52,055 bases of DNA. Origin: CAXTEJ01 sp964243295. GTDB taxonomy: Bacteria; Actinomycetota; Actinomycetes; Actinomycetales; Angustibacteraceae. The stretch's first letter is position 1. Each line of letters starts with the position of its first letter. The notes below the pieces were generated by a model, which made no database searches, was not told where the DNA came from, and was given only the letters and a program-made list of their open reading frames with translations. The DNA lies in the NCBI GenBank assembly GCA_964243295.1, contig CAXTEJ010000025.1, positions 1-52,055 of the forward strand. The letters are read 5' to 3'. Positions 6,157 through 18,363 of the stretch are shown piece after piece. The position numbers were made by a program, and so were the translations under genes.

Positions 6157-8298
6157 ATGTTCGCGCGTCTCGCCCAGCTGGTCGTCCACCACCCGTGGCG
6201 GGTGATCCTCGCCTGGGTCATCGCGGCCGTCGCCATCATCGGCTTCGCCCCGACACTGACCTCGACCAGTGACACCGCCAGCTTCCTGCCTCGCGACTAC
6301 GAGTCGATCAAGGCTCAGGACGTGCAGGAGAAGGCCTTCCCGTCCGCGGCCGCCCCGGCCGCACTGGTCGTGGTGGAGCGCCGGGACGGTTCGCCCCTGA
6401 CCGCCGCCGACTCCACGCAGGTCACCGAGATCGCGGCAGCGCTGACTGCGGCGGACATCCCGTTCGTCGACGCGATCACCGCCACGCCGGCCTCGAGCAA
6501 CAGGCTCGTCCAGATCATCGCCGTGCAGATGCCGACGGTGACCGACCCCGCCGACACCCGGTCCAACGACGCTGTCACCGAGCTGCGCGCGCAGCTGCAG
6601 GGCGAGCTGTCCGGCACTGAGCTGGTCGGCGGCATCACCGGCTCGGCGGCGCAGCAGCTGGACGCCGCCGAGTCCGGGAGCAGGGCCGAGGTGATCATCG
6701 GCGTCGCCACGATCGGGTTGATCCTGGTGCTGCTGCTGATCATCTTCCGCAGCCCGATCATCGCGTTCCTGCCGGTGATCACGATCGGCGTCGTCTCGCA
6801 GGTGGCCACGGGGCTGATCGCCTGGGCCAACGACGTCTTCGGTCTGCAGACCGACAGCTCGTCCAGCGCGATCCTGATCGTGGTGCTGTTCGGCGTCGGC
6901 ACCGACTACATCCTCTTCCTGATGTTCCGCTACCGGGAGCGGCTGCGCGCCGGGGAGGACTCCAGGACGGCGATGATCCACGCCGTCAGCCGGGTGGGGG
7001 AGGCCATCACCTCGGCCGCCTTCGCGGTGATCATCGCCTTCCTGGCGCTGACCCTGTCCACCCTGGGACTGTTCAAGTCCCTCGGCCCGGCGCTGGCCAT
7101 CGCGGTGGCGGTGACCCTGGTCGCGGGGCTCACGCTCATCCCGGCGATCGTCTCGCTGCTGGGCACCAGGGTGTTCTGGCCGTCGAAGGCCTGGCGCACC
7201 GAGCCCAAGGCGGCCCGGATCACCGCTGTCGGCAACTCGCTGGGCCGCCATCCCGTCCGCTACGTCGCCGGCGCCGGTGGAGCGATGCTGCTGCTGTCGA
7301 TCGCCGCGCTGGGGTTCAGTGCGAACTTCGACCTCACGGGTGGTTCCACCGCCAGTGCCTCGGAGTCCAGCACGTACAGCCAGGAGCTGCTGAAGGGGCT
7401 ACCGGCCGGGGCCACCCAGCCCACCTACGTCTTCCTGCAGTCCGCCGGCGACACGCTGACCCCGGCTCAGCTGAGCGACTTCGGCAGCAGCCTGACCGGC
7501 GTCGCGGGGGTCGGTACGGTCGGCGAGCCGGTCCTGTCGGAGGACGGGACCGTCGCCGACTACACCGTCACCCTCGCCGACAGCCCGGAGTCCAAGGCCG
7601 CCATCGCGACGGTGGACGGGCCACTGCGGGAGGCCGCGCACGCCGCCGCACCGGGAGGCGCGACGGCGCTGGTCGGCGGGGTCACGGCGATCTACGTCGA
7701 CATCCAGGCCGCGGTGAACCACGACTACCTGGTCGTGTTCCCGGTGGCCGCCCTGCTGATCATGGCGATCCTGGCGCTCCAGCTGCGCAACCTCGTCGCT
7801 CCGGTGTACCTGATGATCTCGGTGGGGCTGGGCTTCACCGCGACGCTCGGCGCCACCGTCCTGATCTTCCAGCAGCTCGCGGGCGAGCCGGGGCTGCTGT
7901 TCATCCTGCCGGTGATCATGTACCTGTTCGTGGTCGCGCTGGGCACCGACTACAACATCCTGATGGTCTCCCGGCTGCGTGAGGAGGCGCAGGAGGGGAG
8001 GTCGCCACGGCAGGCAGCTGCCCTGGCCGTCCGGCACGCGGGGCCGACCATCGCTGCAGCGGGTCTCATCCTGGCCGGGACGTTCGCCTCACTGATGCTG
8101 GCCGGCAACGCGACGCTGACGCAGATGGGGTTCGCGATCTCCTTCGGGATCGCGATCTCGGCCTTCGTGATGGCGATGTTCCTGACCCCGGCGCTGACCG
8201 CGCTGCTGGGGCACGCCGCCTGGTGGCCCGGCAACGGGGACTCACCCCAGCACGGCAGCGACCACGACGAGCGGGCGACGGTCGCCGCGCAGGCCTGA
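6157..8298 (+). CDS. MMPL family RND-type transporter
   Basis: A 713-residue membrane transporter with the two-fold RND/MMPL layout: TM1 (LAWVIAAVAIIGF), an extracytoplasmic domain of about 140 residues, five TMs, then a second half of the same design. Both conserved GxxxDY motifs are present, GTDYILFLMFRYRERL in the first half and GTDYNILMVSRLREEA in the second, the proton-relay positions of the family. Such proteins export lipids or hydrophobic drugs; the substrate here is unknown. ATG 6157 is preferred over GTG 6139 because MFARLAQLVVHHPWRV is the usual N-terminus and GGAAGG lies upstream. Divergent TetR neighbour implies inducible efflux. Confidence 0.93.
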   Translation: MFARLAQLVVHHPWRVILAWVIAAVAIIGFAPTLTSTSDTASFLPRDYESIKAQDVQEKAFPSAAAPAALVVVERRDGSPLTAADSTQVTEIAAALTAADIPFVDAITATPASSNRLVQIIAVQMPTVTDPADTRSNDAVTELRAQLQGELSGTELVGGITGSAAQQLDAAESGSRAEVIIGVATIGLILVLLLIIFRSPIIAFLPVITIGVVSQVATGLIAWANDVFGLQTDSSSSAILIVVLFGVGTDYILFLMFRYRERLRAGEDSRTAMIHAVSRVGEAITSAAFAVIIAFLALTLSTLGLFKSLGPALAIAVAVTLVAGLTLIPAIVSLLGTRVFWPSKAWRTEPKAARITAVGNSLGRHPVRYVAGAGGAMLLLSIAALGFSANFDLTGGSTASASESSTYSQELLKGLPAGATQPTYVFLQSAGDTLTPAQLSDFGSSLTGVAGVGTVGEPVLSEDGTVADYTVTLADSPESKAAIATVDGPLREAAHAAAPGGATALVGGVTAIYVDIQAAVNHDYLVVFPVAALLIMAILALQLRNLVAPVYLMISVGLGFTATLGATVLIFQQLAGEPGLLFILPVIMYLFVVALGTDYNILMVSRLREEAQEGRSPRQAAALAVRHAGPTIAAAGLILAGTFASLMLAGNATLTQMGFAISFGIAISAFVMAMFLTPALTALLGHAAWWPGNGDSPQHGSDHDERATVAAQA

Positions 8299-8325
8299 CC
8301 CGGCCGCGGAGTTCCGGACGACCCC

Positions 8326-8994
8326 TTACCAGCCTCGCTCGCGCCAGACCGGCAGGCTCGCCCGCTCGGTGCCGAGCGTCGTGTCGGCGCCGTGGCCGGG
8401 GTAGACCCAGGTGTCGTCGGGCAGCACGGCGAACAGCCGCTGCTCGACGTCGTCGACCAGCGAGGCGAAGCGCGAGGTGTCCTGCTGGGTGTTGCCCACC
8501 CCGCCGGGGAACAGCGAGTCGCCGGTGAAGGCGTGCGCGCTGCCCGCCGGGTCGCGGTAGACGAGCGCCACCGAACCGGGCGTGTGGCCGCGCAGGTGGA
8601 CGACGTCGAGCGTGACGTGGCCGAACGTCACCACGTCCCCGTGCTCGAGCAGCTGGCCGACGGGCACGGGCAGCGCGTCGGCGTCGGCGGTGCCCGCGGC
8701 GGTGCGGGCACCGGTGTGGTCGACCACCTCCGCCAGAGCGCGGTGGTGGTCCCAGTGCTGGTGCGTCGTCACGACCACGTCGAGCTCGCCGCTGCCCTCG
8801 GCCACCAGGCGCACCAGCCGGGGCGCGTCGTCCGCCGCGTCGACCAGCAGCTGGCCGCCGGTGGCGGTGCAGGTCAGCAGGTAGGCGTTGTTGTCCTGGG
8901 GGCCGACGCTGACCTTGCGGATGGTCAGGGCCGACAGCTCGCGGACGTCGGCGTCGCCGCCCGAGGTCACGTCCCCGGTGTAGGTGGTGGTCAT
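8326..8994 (-). CDS. MBL-fold metallo-hydrolase (glyoxalase II-like)
   Basis: A 222-residue hydrolase with the metal-binding motif THQHWDHH (residues 77-84), a downstream LRGHTPGSVAL histidine, FTGDSLFPGGVGNT with the bridging aspartate, and a final PGHG histidine. These make a complete binuclear Zn site. The arrangement resembles hydroxyacylglutathione hydrolases and related thioester hydrolases, but the substrate is not readable. It follows the GH15 gene by 43 bases on the same strand, and has its own leaderless-type -10. Such genes commonly lie next to uvrA in actinobacteria. Confidence 0.88.
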   Translation of the reverse strand: MTTTYTGDVTSGGDADVRELSALTIRKVSVGPQDNNAYLLTCTATGGQLLVDAADDAPRLVRLVAEGSGELDVVVTTHQHWDHHRALAEVVDHTGARTAAGTADADALPVPVGQLLEHGDVVTFGHVTLDVVHLRGHTPGSVALVYRDPAGSAHAFTGDSLFPGGVGNTQQDTSRFASLVDDVEQRLFAVLPDDTWVYPGHGADTTLGTERASLPVWRERGW

Positions 8995-9000
8995 GGCGCG

Positions 9001-9006
9001 ACCTTA
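9001..9006 (-). promoter_or_regulatory. -10 box for the MBL-fold gene (leaderless)
   Basis: TAAGGT on the minus strand, six bases before the ATG at 8994. Confidence 0.4.
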
Positions 9007-9037
9007 GGACGCCCCGGTGACAGCCGCCGGCCCGAGG

Positions 9038-10825
9038 TCAGGAGCGTGCCCCTACGGCGTGCCGGTAGGCGAGCACGGCCTGCACCAGCGCCAGGTGGCT
9101 GAAGGCCTGCGGGTAGTTGCCGGCCATGCGCCGCCCGACGGGGTCGTACTCCTCGGCGAGCAGGCCGAGCGGTCCCCCGAGGGCGACGAGCCGGTCGAGC
9201 AGCGCGGCGGCCTCCTCGATCCGGCCGCTGCCCGCGTGCACCTGCGCCAGCCAGAACGAGCACGCGAGGAAGGGGTGCTCACCCGCGGGCAGGCCGTCGA
9301 CGCCGGCCTCGGTGCGGTAGCGCAGCAGCAGCCCCTCGTGCAGCAGCTCGCGCTGCACGGCGGCGACCGTCGCGACCACGCGGGGGTCGTCGTACGGCAG
9401 GAAGCCGCACACCGGGATCTGCAGCAGCGCCGCGTCGGTGTGGGCGGCGCCGTAGTACTGCACGAAGGTGCCGGCCTCGGCGTTCCACCCGTGCTCCAGC
9501 ACCTCGGCCCGCACCCTGTCGCGCAGGGCGGTCCACCGCTTGCGCGGGCCGGGCAGCCCGTGCTTCTCGATCGCGCGGACGCCGCGGTCGAACGCGGCCC
9601 AGACCATGACCCGCGAGTGCGTGAAGTGACGCAGCGGGCCGCGCACCTCCCAGATGCCGTTGTCGGGCTCCTCCCAGCGCCGCGCCAGCTCCTCGAGCAG
9701 CAGGCGCTGCAGCGCCCACGTCATGCCCGTGCCGTCCAGGCCGACGTCGCGCGCGGCCTCGAGCGCCATCATGACCTCACCGAGCACGTCCGACTGGCGC
9801 TGGTCGACGGCCCCGTTGCCGATCCGCACCGGCGCCGAGGCCTCGTAGCCGGGCAGGTGGTCGAGCGTGCGCTCGGCGAGGTCGCGCCCGCCGTCGACGC
9901 CGTACATGATCTGCAGGTCCTCCGGGTCGCCGGCGACGGCCCGCATCAGCCAGTGCTGCCAGGCGAGCGCCTCGTCGCGAAAGCCCGCCTCGACCAGCGA
10001 CTGCAGCGTCAGCGCCGCGTCACGCAGCCAGCAGAACCGGTAGTCCCAGTTGCGGGTGCCGCCGAAGTCCTCAGGCAGCGAGGTGGTGACGGCGGCGACG
10101 ATGCCGCCGGTCTCGGCGTGCGTCATCACGCGCAGCACCAGCAGCGAGCGCACCAGCGCGTCCTGGTAGGGGCCCTCCAGCCGTGCCGCGGTCGCCCAGG
10201 TGCGCCACGCCAGCGCGGTGCTCGCCAGCCGCTGCGGGACGTCGAGCGCCGGGGGCACGCGGTCCCAGGCGGGGAACCAGGTCGTCGACCAGTGCAGCGT
10301 CTCGCCGGCGCCGACGTCGAAGACGTCCTCGTGCCGGCCCTCGACGGCCGTCGGCAACCGGCTGCCCCGCAGCACGAGCATGTCGGGGCCGGCGACCGCC
10401 TGCAGCGCGGGGTGGCCGTGCGGGTCGACGACGCGGTGCACCCACGGGCGCACCTTGCCGTAGCCGAGCCGCACGACCCACTCGTGCCGCATCCGCACGC
10501 TGCCCTCGATGCCGCGCACCTGCCGGACGACGTCGGCCCGCTCGTCGCCCATGGGCATCGCGTCGAGCACCTGCACGACGCCCTCATCGGTCGTGTAGGT
10601 GCTCTCGAGCACGAACGAGTCCTCGAGGTAGCGACGGCTGACCTCGTAGTCGACGTCCGGCGCGAGCAGCCAGCGACCGTGGTCGGGCGTGCCCAGCAGC
10701 GCCGCGAAGCAGGCGGCGGAGTCGAATCTCGGCAGGCACAGCCAGTCGACTGAGCCGTCGACGCCGACCAGGGCCGCCGTGCCGAGGTCGCCCAGCACGG
10801 CGTAGTCCTCGATGCGTCTGGCCAC
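9038..10825 (-). CDS. GH15 family glycoside hydrolase (glucoamylase/trehalase-like)
   Basis: A 595-residue protein. The first ~150 residues are the bacterial N-terminal domain (IEDYAVLGDLGTAALVGVDGSVDWLCLPRFDS). The rest is the (alpha/alpha)6 GH15 catalytic domain with FGGTRNWDYRFCWLRDAALTL, the RNWDYR-W-RD signature lining the active site, and a C-terminal ACSFWLAQVHAGSGR segment. Mycobacterial homologues of this architecture act as trehalases, others as glucoamylases or dextranases, so the substrate is open. There is no signal peptide, so it should act on cytosolic sugar, plausibly trehalose or glycogen-derived. GTG 10825 fits a leaderless -10. Confidence 0.92.
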   Translation of the reverse strand: MARRIEDYAVLGDLGTAALVGVDGSVDWLCLPRFDSAACFAALLGTPDHGRWLLAPDVDYEVSRRYLEDSFVLESTYTTDEGVVQVLDAMPMGDERADVVRQVRGIEGSVRMRHEWVVRLGYGKVRPWVHRVVDPHGHPALQAVAGPDMLVLRGSRLPTAVEGRHEDVFDVGAGETLHWSTTWFPAWDRVPPALDVPQRLASTALAWRTWATAARLEGPYQDALVRSLLVLRVMTHAETGGIVAAVTTSLPEDFGGTRNWDYRFCWLRDAALTLQSLVEAGFRDEALAWQHWLMRAVAGDPEDLQIMYGVDGGRDLAERTLDHLPGYEASAPVRIGNGAVDQRQSDVLGEVMMALEAARDVGLDGTGMTWALQRLLLEELARRWEEPDNGIWEVRGPLRHFTHSRVMVWAAFDRGVRAIEKHGLPGPRKRWTALRDRVRAEVLEHGWNAEAGTFVQYYGAAHTDAALLQIPVCGFLPYDDPRVVATVAAVQRELLHEGLLLRYRTEAGVDGLPAGEHPFLACSFWLAQVHAGSGRIEEAAALLDRLVALGGPLGLLAEEYDPVGRRMAGNYPQAFSHLALVQAVLAYRHAVGARS

Positions 10826-10831
10826 GCGGCC

Positions 10832-10837
10832 AACCTA
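10832..10837 (-). promoter_or_regulatory. -10 box for the GH15 gene (leaderless)
   Basis: TAGGTT on the minus strand, six bases before the GTG at 10825. Confidence 0.45.
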
Positions 10838-10945
10838 GCCCGACTGGGGGGCCTGGCGCCGCCGCCTCGCCCACGTCGGGTCGCCGGACTCCTCCGGCAG
10901 CAGGTCTGGCGCGATCGCCGGCCCCGCGACGCGCGGGATTCGGGA

Positions 10946-10968
10946 CTGTCGGTGGGGGCACCTAGCAT
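10946..10968 (+). promoter_or_regulatory. DNA-damage (PafBC/RecA-NDp type) promoter of uvrA
   Basis: CTGTCGGTG, eight bases, TAGCAT. The upstream element and its flank (GGACTGTCGGTGGGG) are identical to those before uvrB. The start codon is 140 bases downstream, so unlike uvrB and uvrC this transcript has a long leader. Confidence 0.8.
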
Positions 10969-11000
10969 GGACCGGGGTCGGCGAGGACCCACCCCAGCCG

Positions 11001-11038
11001 TGCTCACACCGCCTGTGCTCACACCGCCTGTGCTCACA
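11001..11038 (+). repeat. 2.5 tandem copies of a 15-bp unit in the uvrA leader
   Basis: TGCTCACACCGCCTG occurs at 11001-11015 and 11016-11030 with no mismatch, followed by a half copy TGCTCACA. It lies inside the predicted 5' untranslated leader of uvrA. Confidence 0.85.
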
Positions 11039-11108
11039 TCCGCCCGGTCCGCCGCGACCGCGCCCCGCGCCACCCGTCCGCTCACCACATGCAGGAGCGT
11101 CTCCCACC

Positions 11109-14252
<3,144 letters not shown>

Positions 14253-14253
14253 C

Positions 14254-14275
14254 CGGCCGCGTGACCCCGCGGCCG
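14254..14275 (+). terminator. Hairpin between uvrA and uvrC
   Basis: A perfect 8-bp GC stem (14254-14261 with 14268-14275) around a six-base loop directly follows the uvrA stop and precedes the uvrC promoter. Confidence 0.5.
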
Positions 14276-14283
14276 AGCGGAGT

Positions 14284-14306
14284 CTGTCAGACCCGGCTCG
14301 TAGGAT
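14284..14306 (+). promoter_or_regulatory. DNA-damage (PafBC/RecA-NDp type) promoter of uvrC
   Basis: CTGTCAGAC, eight bases, TAGGAT. The TGTCAG core and the exact spacing of the class are kept; the last two bases of the upstream element differ from the uvrA and uvrB copies. The uvrC GTG follows seven bases after the -10, implying a leaderless transcript. Confidence 0.7.
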
Positions 14307-14313
14307 CGGCACC

Positions 14314-16269
14314 GTGACGGACCCCGCCTCCTACCGCCCGAGACCGGGGGAGATCCCCACCGGGCCGGGCGTCTACCGCTTCCGCGACGCCCAGCGCCGG
14401 GTCATCTACGTGGGCAAGGCCAAGAGCCTTCGACCGCGGCTGTCGTCGTACTTCCAGGACCTCAGCGCGCTGCACCCGCGCACCCAGACGATGGTCACGA
14501 CCGCGTCCAGCGTGGAGTGGACCGTCGTCGGCACCGAGGTCGAGGCGCTGCAGCTGGAGTACGCCTGGATCAAGGAGTTCGACCCGCGGTTCAACGTCAA
14601 GTACCGCGACGACAAGTCCTACCCGTTCCTCGCCGTGACGATGGGCGACGAGTTCCCGCGGGTGCAGGTCATGCGCGGCGACAAGCGCAAGGGCACCCGC
14701 TACTTCGGGCCGTACAGCCACGCCTGGGCGATCCGCGAGACCGTCGACCTGCTGCTGCGCGTCTTCCCGGTCCGCACCTGCAGCAACGGGGTGTTCCGGC
14801 GTGCCGAGCAGGTCGGCAGGCCCTGCCTGCTCGGCTACATCGACAAGTGCTCGGCGCCCTGCGTCGGCCGGGTCAGCGCCGAGGAGCACAAGGCGCTGGC
14901 GGCGGAGTTCTGCGACTTCATGGCCGGCGACACCGGCCGGTTCGTGCGCCGGCTCGAGAAGGACATGCGGGAGGCCTCGAGCGAGCTCGACTTCGAGCGC
15001 GCGGCCCGGCGCCGCGACGACGTCGGCGCCCTCAACCGCGCGCTCGAGAAGAGCGCCGTCGTGCTGCCCGACGCCACCGACGCCGACGTCTTCGCCCTCG
15101 CCGACGACGAGCTCGAGGCCGCCGTGCAGGTGTTCCACGTGCGCGGCGGCCGGGTGCGCGGCCAGCGGGGCTGGGTCGTCGAGAAGGTCGAGGACGTCGA
15201 CACCGCCGAGCTCGTCGAGCGGCTGCTGCTGCAGGTCTACGGCGCCTCCCCGGACGCCGTGCCGCGCGAGGTGCTCGTGCCGGCGGTGCCGACCGACGAG
15301 GGGGAGATGGCGGAGTGGCTCAGCGGCCTGCGCGGGTCGCGCGTCGACGTCCGCGTGCCGCAGCGCGGCGACAAGCGGGCGCTGCTGGAGACGGTGGCGC
15401 GCAACGCCTCCCACGCCCTCACGCTCCACAAGACCCGCCGCGGCGGTGACCTCACCGCCCGGTCGCTGGCCCTGCAGGAGATCCAGGAGGCGCTGGGCCT
15501 CACCGACGCGCCGCTGCGCATCGAGTGCTACGACGTGTCGAACCTGCAGGGCACCGAGGTGGTCGCGTCGATGGTGGTCTTCGAGGACGGCCTGCCGCGC
15601 AAGAGCGAGTACCGCCGGTTCGCCGTCCGGGGCACGCACGGGCAGGACGACACCGCGTGGATGCACGAGGTGATCACCCGGCGGTTCCGCCGTCACGTCG
15701 AGGAGCAGGCCGCGCTCGAGGCCGCTGAGGGTGCCACCGGCCCCACCGGCATCGACCCCGACACCGGCAGGCCGCGGCGCTTCGCCTACGCGCCGAACCT
15801 CGTCGTCGTCGACGGTGGCCCGCCGCAGGTGGCGGCTGCCCAGCGGGCCCTCGACGGGCTCGGGGTGACCGACGTCGCGCTCGTGGGCCTCGCCAAGCGG
15901 CTGGAGGAGGTGTGGCTGCCCGACGACGACCACCCGCTGGTGCTGCCCCGCTCGAGCGAGGGCCTCTACCTGCTGCAGCGGGTGCGCGACGAGGCGCACC
16001 GCTTCGCGATCACGTTCCACCGCCAGCGCCGGTCCAAGGCCATGACGTCGTCCGCCCTCGACACCGTGCCGGGGCTCGGGGGCACCCGCAAGACCGCGCT
16101 GCTGAAGCACTTCGGCTCGGTGAAGAAGGTCAAGGCGGCGACGGCCGAGCAGATCGCCGAGGTGCCCGGCATCGGCCCGAGCACGGCGCGCGCCGTCGTC
16201 AGCGCCCTCGCGGGCCAGCCGGCCGCTGAGCCGGCCGTCAACGTCACGACCGGTGAGGTGCTCGACTGA
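14314..16269 (+). CDS. uvrC: Excinuclease ABC subunit C
   Basis: Makes both incisions in nucleotide excision repair. In order over 651 residues: GIY-YIG nuclease (GPGVYRFRD then VIYVGKAKSLRPRLSSYF) for the 3' cut; a cysteine cluster (RPCLLGYIDKCSAPC); UVR motif around residues 205-240 binding UvrB; the RNase H-like domain with CYDVSNLQGTEVVASMVVFEDG and VVVDGGPPQVAAA for the 5' cut; and C-terminal helix-hairpin-helix repeats (VPGLGGTRKTALLKHFGS, VPGIGPSTARAV). Length is normal. It overlaps nothing upstream and its 3' end runs toward rapZ. Confidence 0.98.
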   Translation: MTDPASYRPRPGEIPTGPGVYRFRDAQRRVIYVGKAKSLRPRLSSYFQDLSALHPRTQTMVTTASSVEWTVVGTEVEALQLEYAWIKEFDPRFNVKYRDDKSYPFLAVTMGDEFPRVQVMRGDKRKGTRYFGPYSHAWAIRETVDLLLRVFPVRTCSNGVFRRAEQVGRPCLLGYIDKCSAPCVGRVSAEEHKALAAEFCDFMAGDTGRFVRRLEKDMREASSELDFERAARRRDDVGALNRALEKSAVVLPDATDADVFALADDELEAAVQVFHVRGGRVRGQRGWVVEKVEDVDTAELVERLLLQVYGASPDAVPREVLVPAVPTDEGEMAEWLSGLRGSRVDVRVPQRGDKRALLETVARNASHALTLHKTRRGGDLTARSLALQEIQEALGLTDAPLRIECYDVSNLQGTEVVASMVVFEDGLPRKSEYRRFAVRGTHGQDDTAWMHEVITRRFRRHVEEQAALEAAEGATGPTGIDPDTGRPRRFAYAPNLVVVDGGPPQVAAAQRALDGLGVTDVALVGLAKRLEEVWLPDDDHPLVLPRSSEGLYLLQRVRDEAHRFAITFHRQRRSKAMTSSALDTVPGLGGTRKTALLKHFGSVKKVKAATAEQIAEVPGIGPSTARAVVSALAGQPAAEPAVNVTTGEVLD

Positions 16270-16293
16270 CGCTCCTCGGGGCCTGGCGCTGGC

Positions 16294-16299
16294 TAGGCT
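16294..16299 (+). promoter_or_regulatory. -10 box for rapZ-yvcK(-whiA)
   Basis: TAGGCT is followed by a short leader carrying GAGAGGA, seven to eight bases before the rapZ GTG. No convincing -35 is visible. Confidence 0.45.
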
Positions 16300-16324
16300 G
16301 GGCACACCCCCCGAGAGGACCCGT

Positions 16325-17308
16325 GTGAGCCGCGACGACGCGCCGGCCCCGCCCCCGCGAGAGCCCGTGCCGCCCACCGGGCAGCCGACCCAGCAGTCGA
16401 GCGAGCAGCCGGCCCAGCAGCCGACCCCGCCGTCCGCCCCGGTCGGCGTCGCCATCGAGCTGGTGCTCATCACCGGCATGTCGAGCGCGGGCCGCTCGAC
16501 CGCGGCGAACGTGCTCGAGGACCTCGGCTGGTACGTCGTCGACAACCTCCCGCCGCAGCTGCTGCCGCAGATGATCGAGCTCACCGCCAGCGCGCCGCAG
16601 CACGGCGGCCGGCTCGCCGCGGTCATCGACGCCCGCAGCCGGGCGTTCTTCGAGGCGCTGCAGGACGCCCTGGTCGAGCTGGACAGCCAGGGGGTGCAGC
16701 CGCGCGTGGTGTTCCTGGACGCCTCCGACGACGTGCTCGTGCGCCGGCAGGAGTCGGTGCGTCGTCCCCACCCGCTGCAGGGCTGCGACCGGATCCTCGA
16801 CGGCATCGGCCGCGAGCGCGAGCTGCTGGCGCAGGTGCGCGAGGGCGCCGACGTCCTCATCGACACCTCGGGACTCAACGTCACCCAGCTCAAGACCAAG
16901 GTGACGCAGGCGTTCGACCGCGCCGACGACGTCCGGCTGCGGGCGACGCTCATGTCGTTCGGCTTCAAGTACGGCATCCCGCTCGACGCCGACTTCGTCA
17001 TCGACATGCGCTTCCTCCCCAACCCGTTCTGGGTGCCCGAGCTGCGGCCGCACTCGGGGCTGTCCGACGACGTCCGCGACTACGTGATGAGCCAGGACGG
17101 CGCGACGGTCTTCCTCGACCGCTTCGTCAGCAGCCTCGAACCGGTGCTCGAGGGCTACCTGGCCGAGGGCAAGCGCTACGTGACGATCGCCGTCGGCTGC
17201 ACCGGCGGCAAGCACCGCTCGGTGTCGGTCACGCGGGCGCTGGCCGAGCGGCTCGAGGGCCTCGGCGTGCAGGTGGGCGTGCTCCACCGCGACCTGGGCC
17301 GCGAGTGA
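16325..17308 (+). CDS. rapZ: RNase adapter / nucleotide-binding protein RapZ
   Basis: P-loop protein of the RapZ (YvcJ) family. Residues 1-~42 are a low-complexity Pro/Gln-rich N-terminal extension. The Walker A-like GMSSAGRST (51-59) has Arg for the usual Lys, common in actinobacterial members. Further family blocks follow: WYVVDNLPPQLLPQMIEL, RRPHPL, FGFKYGIPLDADFVIDMRFLPNPFWV and the C-terminal IAVGCTGGKHRSV. Enterobacterial RapZ controls amino-sugar metabolism via a small RNA; in actinobacteria the role is unclear. GTG 16325 is chosen for its GAGAGGA site; the open frame extends to 16253 but that part lacks homology. Overlaps yvcK by four bases. Confidence 0.93.
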   Translation: MSRDDAPAPPPREPVPPTGQPTQQSSEQPAQQPTPPSAPVGVAIELVLITGMSSAGRSTAANVLEDLGWYVVDNLPPQLLPQMIELTASAPQHGGRLAAVIDARSRAFFEALQDALVELDSQGVQPRVVFLDASDDVLVRRQESVRRPHPLQGCDRILDGIGRERELLAQVREGADVLIDTSGLNVTQLKTKVTQAFDRADDVRLRATLMSFGFKYGIPLDADFVIDMRFLPNPFWVPELRPHSGLSDDVRDYVMSQDGATVFLDRFVSSLEPVLEGYLAEGKRYVTIAVGCTGGKHRSVSVTRALAERLEGLGVQVGVLHRDLGRE

Positions 17309-18309
17309 CGACGCCGCCCGGCGCGCTGGTCCAGCCTCCCGGCGCCGCCCTGCCGGCGGGCTCCGGCGGCTCGTCGGCGCCCGTCGTCGTCGCGCTCGGC
17401 GGTGGCCACGGCCTGGCCGCGTCGCTGTCGGCGCTGCGCCACCTCACCGACCGGCTCACCGCCGTGGTCACCGTCGCGGACGACGGGGGGTCGAGCGGGC
17501 GGCTGCGCCGTGAGCTGGGCGTGATCCCCCCGGGCGACCTGCGGATGGCGCTCGCGGCGCTGTGCGACGACGGCGAGTGGGGCCGCACCTGGCGCGACGT
17601 GCTGCAGCACCGCTTCGCCAGCTCGGGTGAGCTGCACAGCCACTCGGTGGGCAACCTGCTCATCGTCGCCCTGTGGGAGCTGCTGGGCGACACCGTCGGT
17701 GGCCTGGACCTGGTCGGCCGGCTGCTCGGAGCGCGGGGCCGGGTGCTGCCGATGAGCGCGGTGGCCCTCGACATCGAGGCGGTCGTGCTGGGCCTCGACC
17801 CGCGTGACCCCACGGCGACGACGCTGGTGCGCGGGCAGGTCGCGGTCGCCACGACCGCCGGCCGCGTCGCGTCCGTGCGGCTGGTGCCCGACGACCCACC
17901 GGCGTGCGACGAGGCCGTCCGGGCGGTGATGGACGCCGACTGGGTCGTCCTCGGCCCCGGCTCGTGGTTCACCAGCGTCATGCCGCACCTGCTGGTGCCC
18001 GACCTGCGCCGCGCGCTGTGCGAGACCCCCGCGCGCCGCATCATCACCCTCAACCTCACCAACCAGACGGGCGAGACCGACGGCTTCAGCGCCGAGAACC
18101 ACCTGGAGGCGCTGTTCCTGCACGCGCCCGAGCTCACGGCCGACGTCGTGCTGGCCGACCCGGCCGTGGTGGGCGACCGCCGGTCCCTGGAGGCCGTCTG
18201 CGAGGACGTCGGCGCGCGCCTGGTCGTCTCGACCGTCGCGTCGTCGACCCGCCGGGAGGTGCACGACGAGCTGCGGCTCGCCGCGGCCTACCGCGACCTG
18301 CTGGCCTGA
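17305..18309 (+). CDS. yvcK: Gluconeogenesis factor YvcK (CofD-like)
   Basis: A 334-residue member of the YvcK/CofD-like family, which binds UDP-sugars and in Gram-positives supports growth on gluconeogenic carbon and cell-wall synthesis (CuvA in mycobacteria). Visible: ALGGGHGLAASLSALR, TVADDGGSSGRLR, PPGDLRMALAAL, HSVGNLLIVALWELLGD, and WVVLGPGSWFTSVMPHLLVP, together the UDP-sugar-binding Rossmann-like core. It overlaps rapZ by four bases (GTGA), so the pair is translationally coupled, and whiA follows by 54 bases; this trio is near-universal in actinobacteria. Confidence 0.95.
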   Translation: MTTPPGALVQPPGAALPAGSGGSSAPVVVALGGGHGLAASLSALRHLTDRLTAVVTVADDGGSSGRLRRELGVIPPGDLRMALAALCDDGEWGRTWRDVLQHRFASSGELHSHSVGNLLIVALWELLGDTVGGLDLVGRLLGARGRVLPMSAVALDIEAVVLGLDPRDPTATTLVRGQVAVATTAGRVASVRLVPDDPPACDEAVRAVMDADWVVLGPGSWFTSVMPHLLVPDLRRALCETPARRIITLNLTNQTGETDGFSAENHLEALFLHAPELTADVVLADPAVVGDRRSLEAVCEDVGARLVVSTVASSTRREVHDELRLAAAYRDLLA

Positions 18310-18363
18310 CGCTCGGCTCCTGCGACGTCTCGACCCGCCTCGACCAGGTGGCAGGATGGTGGG

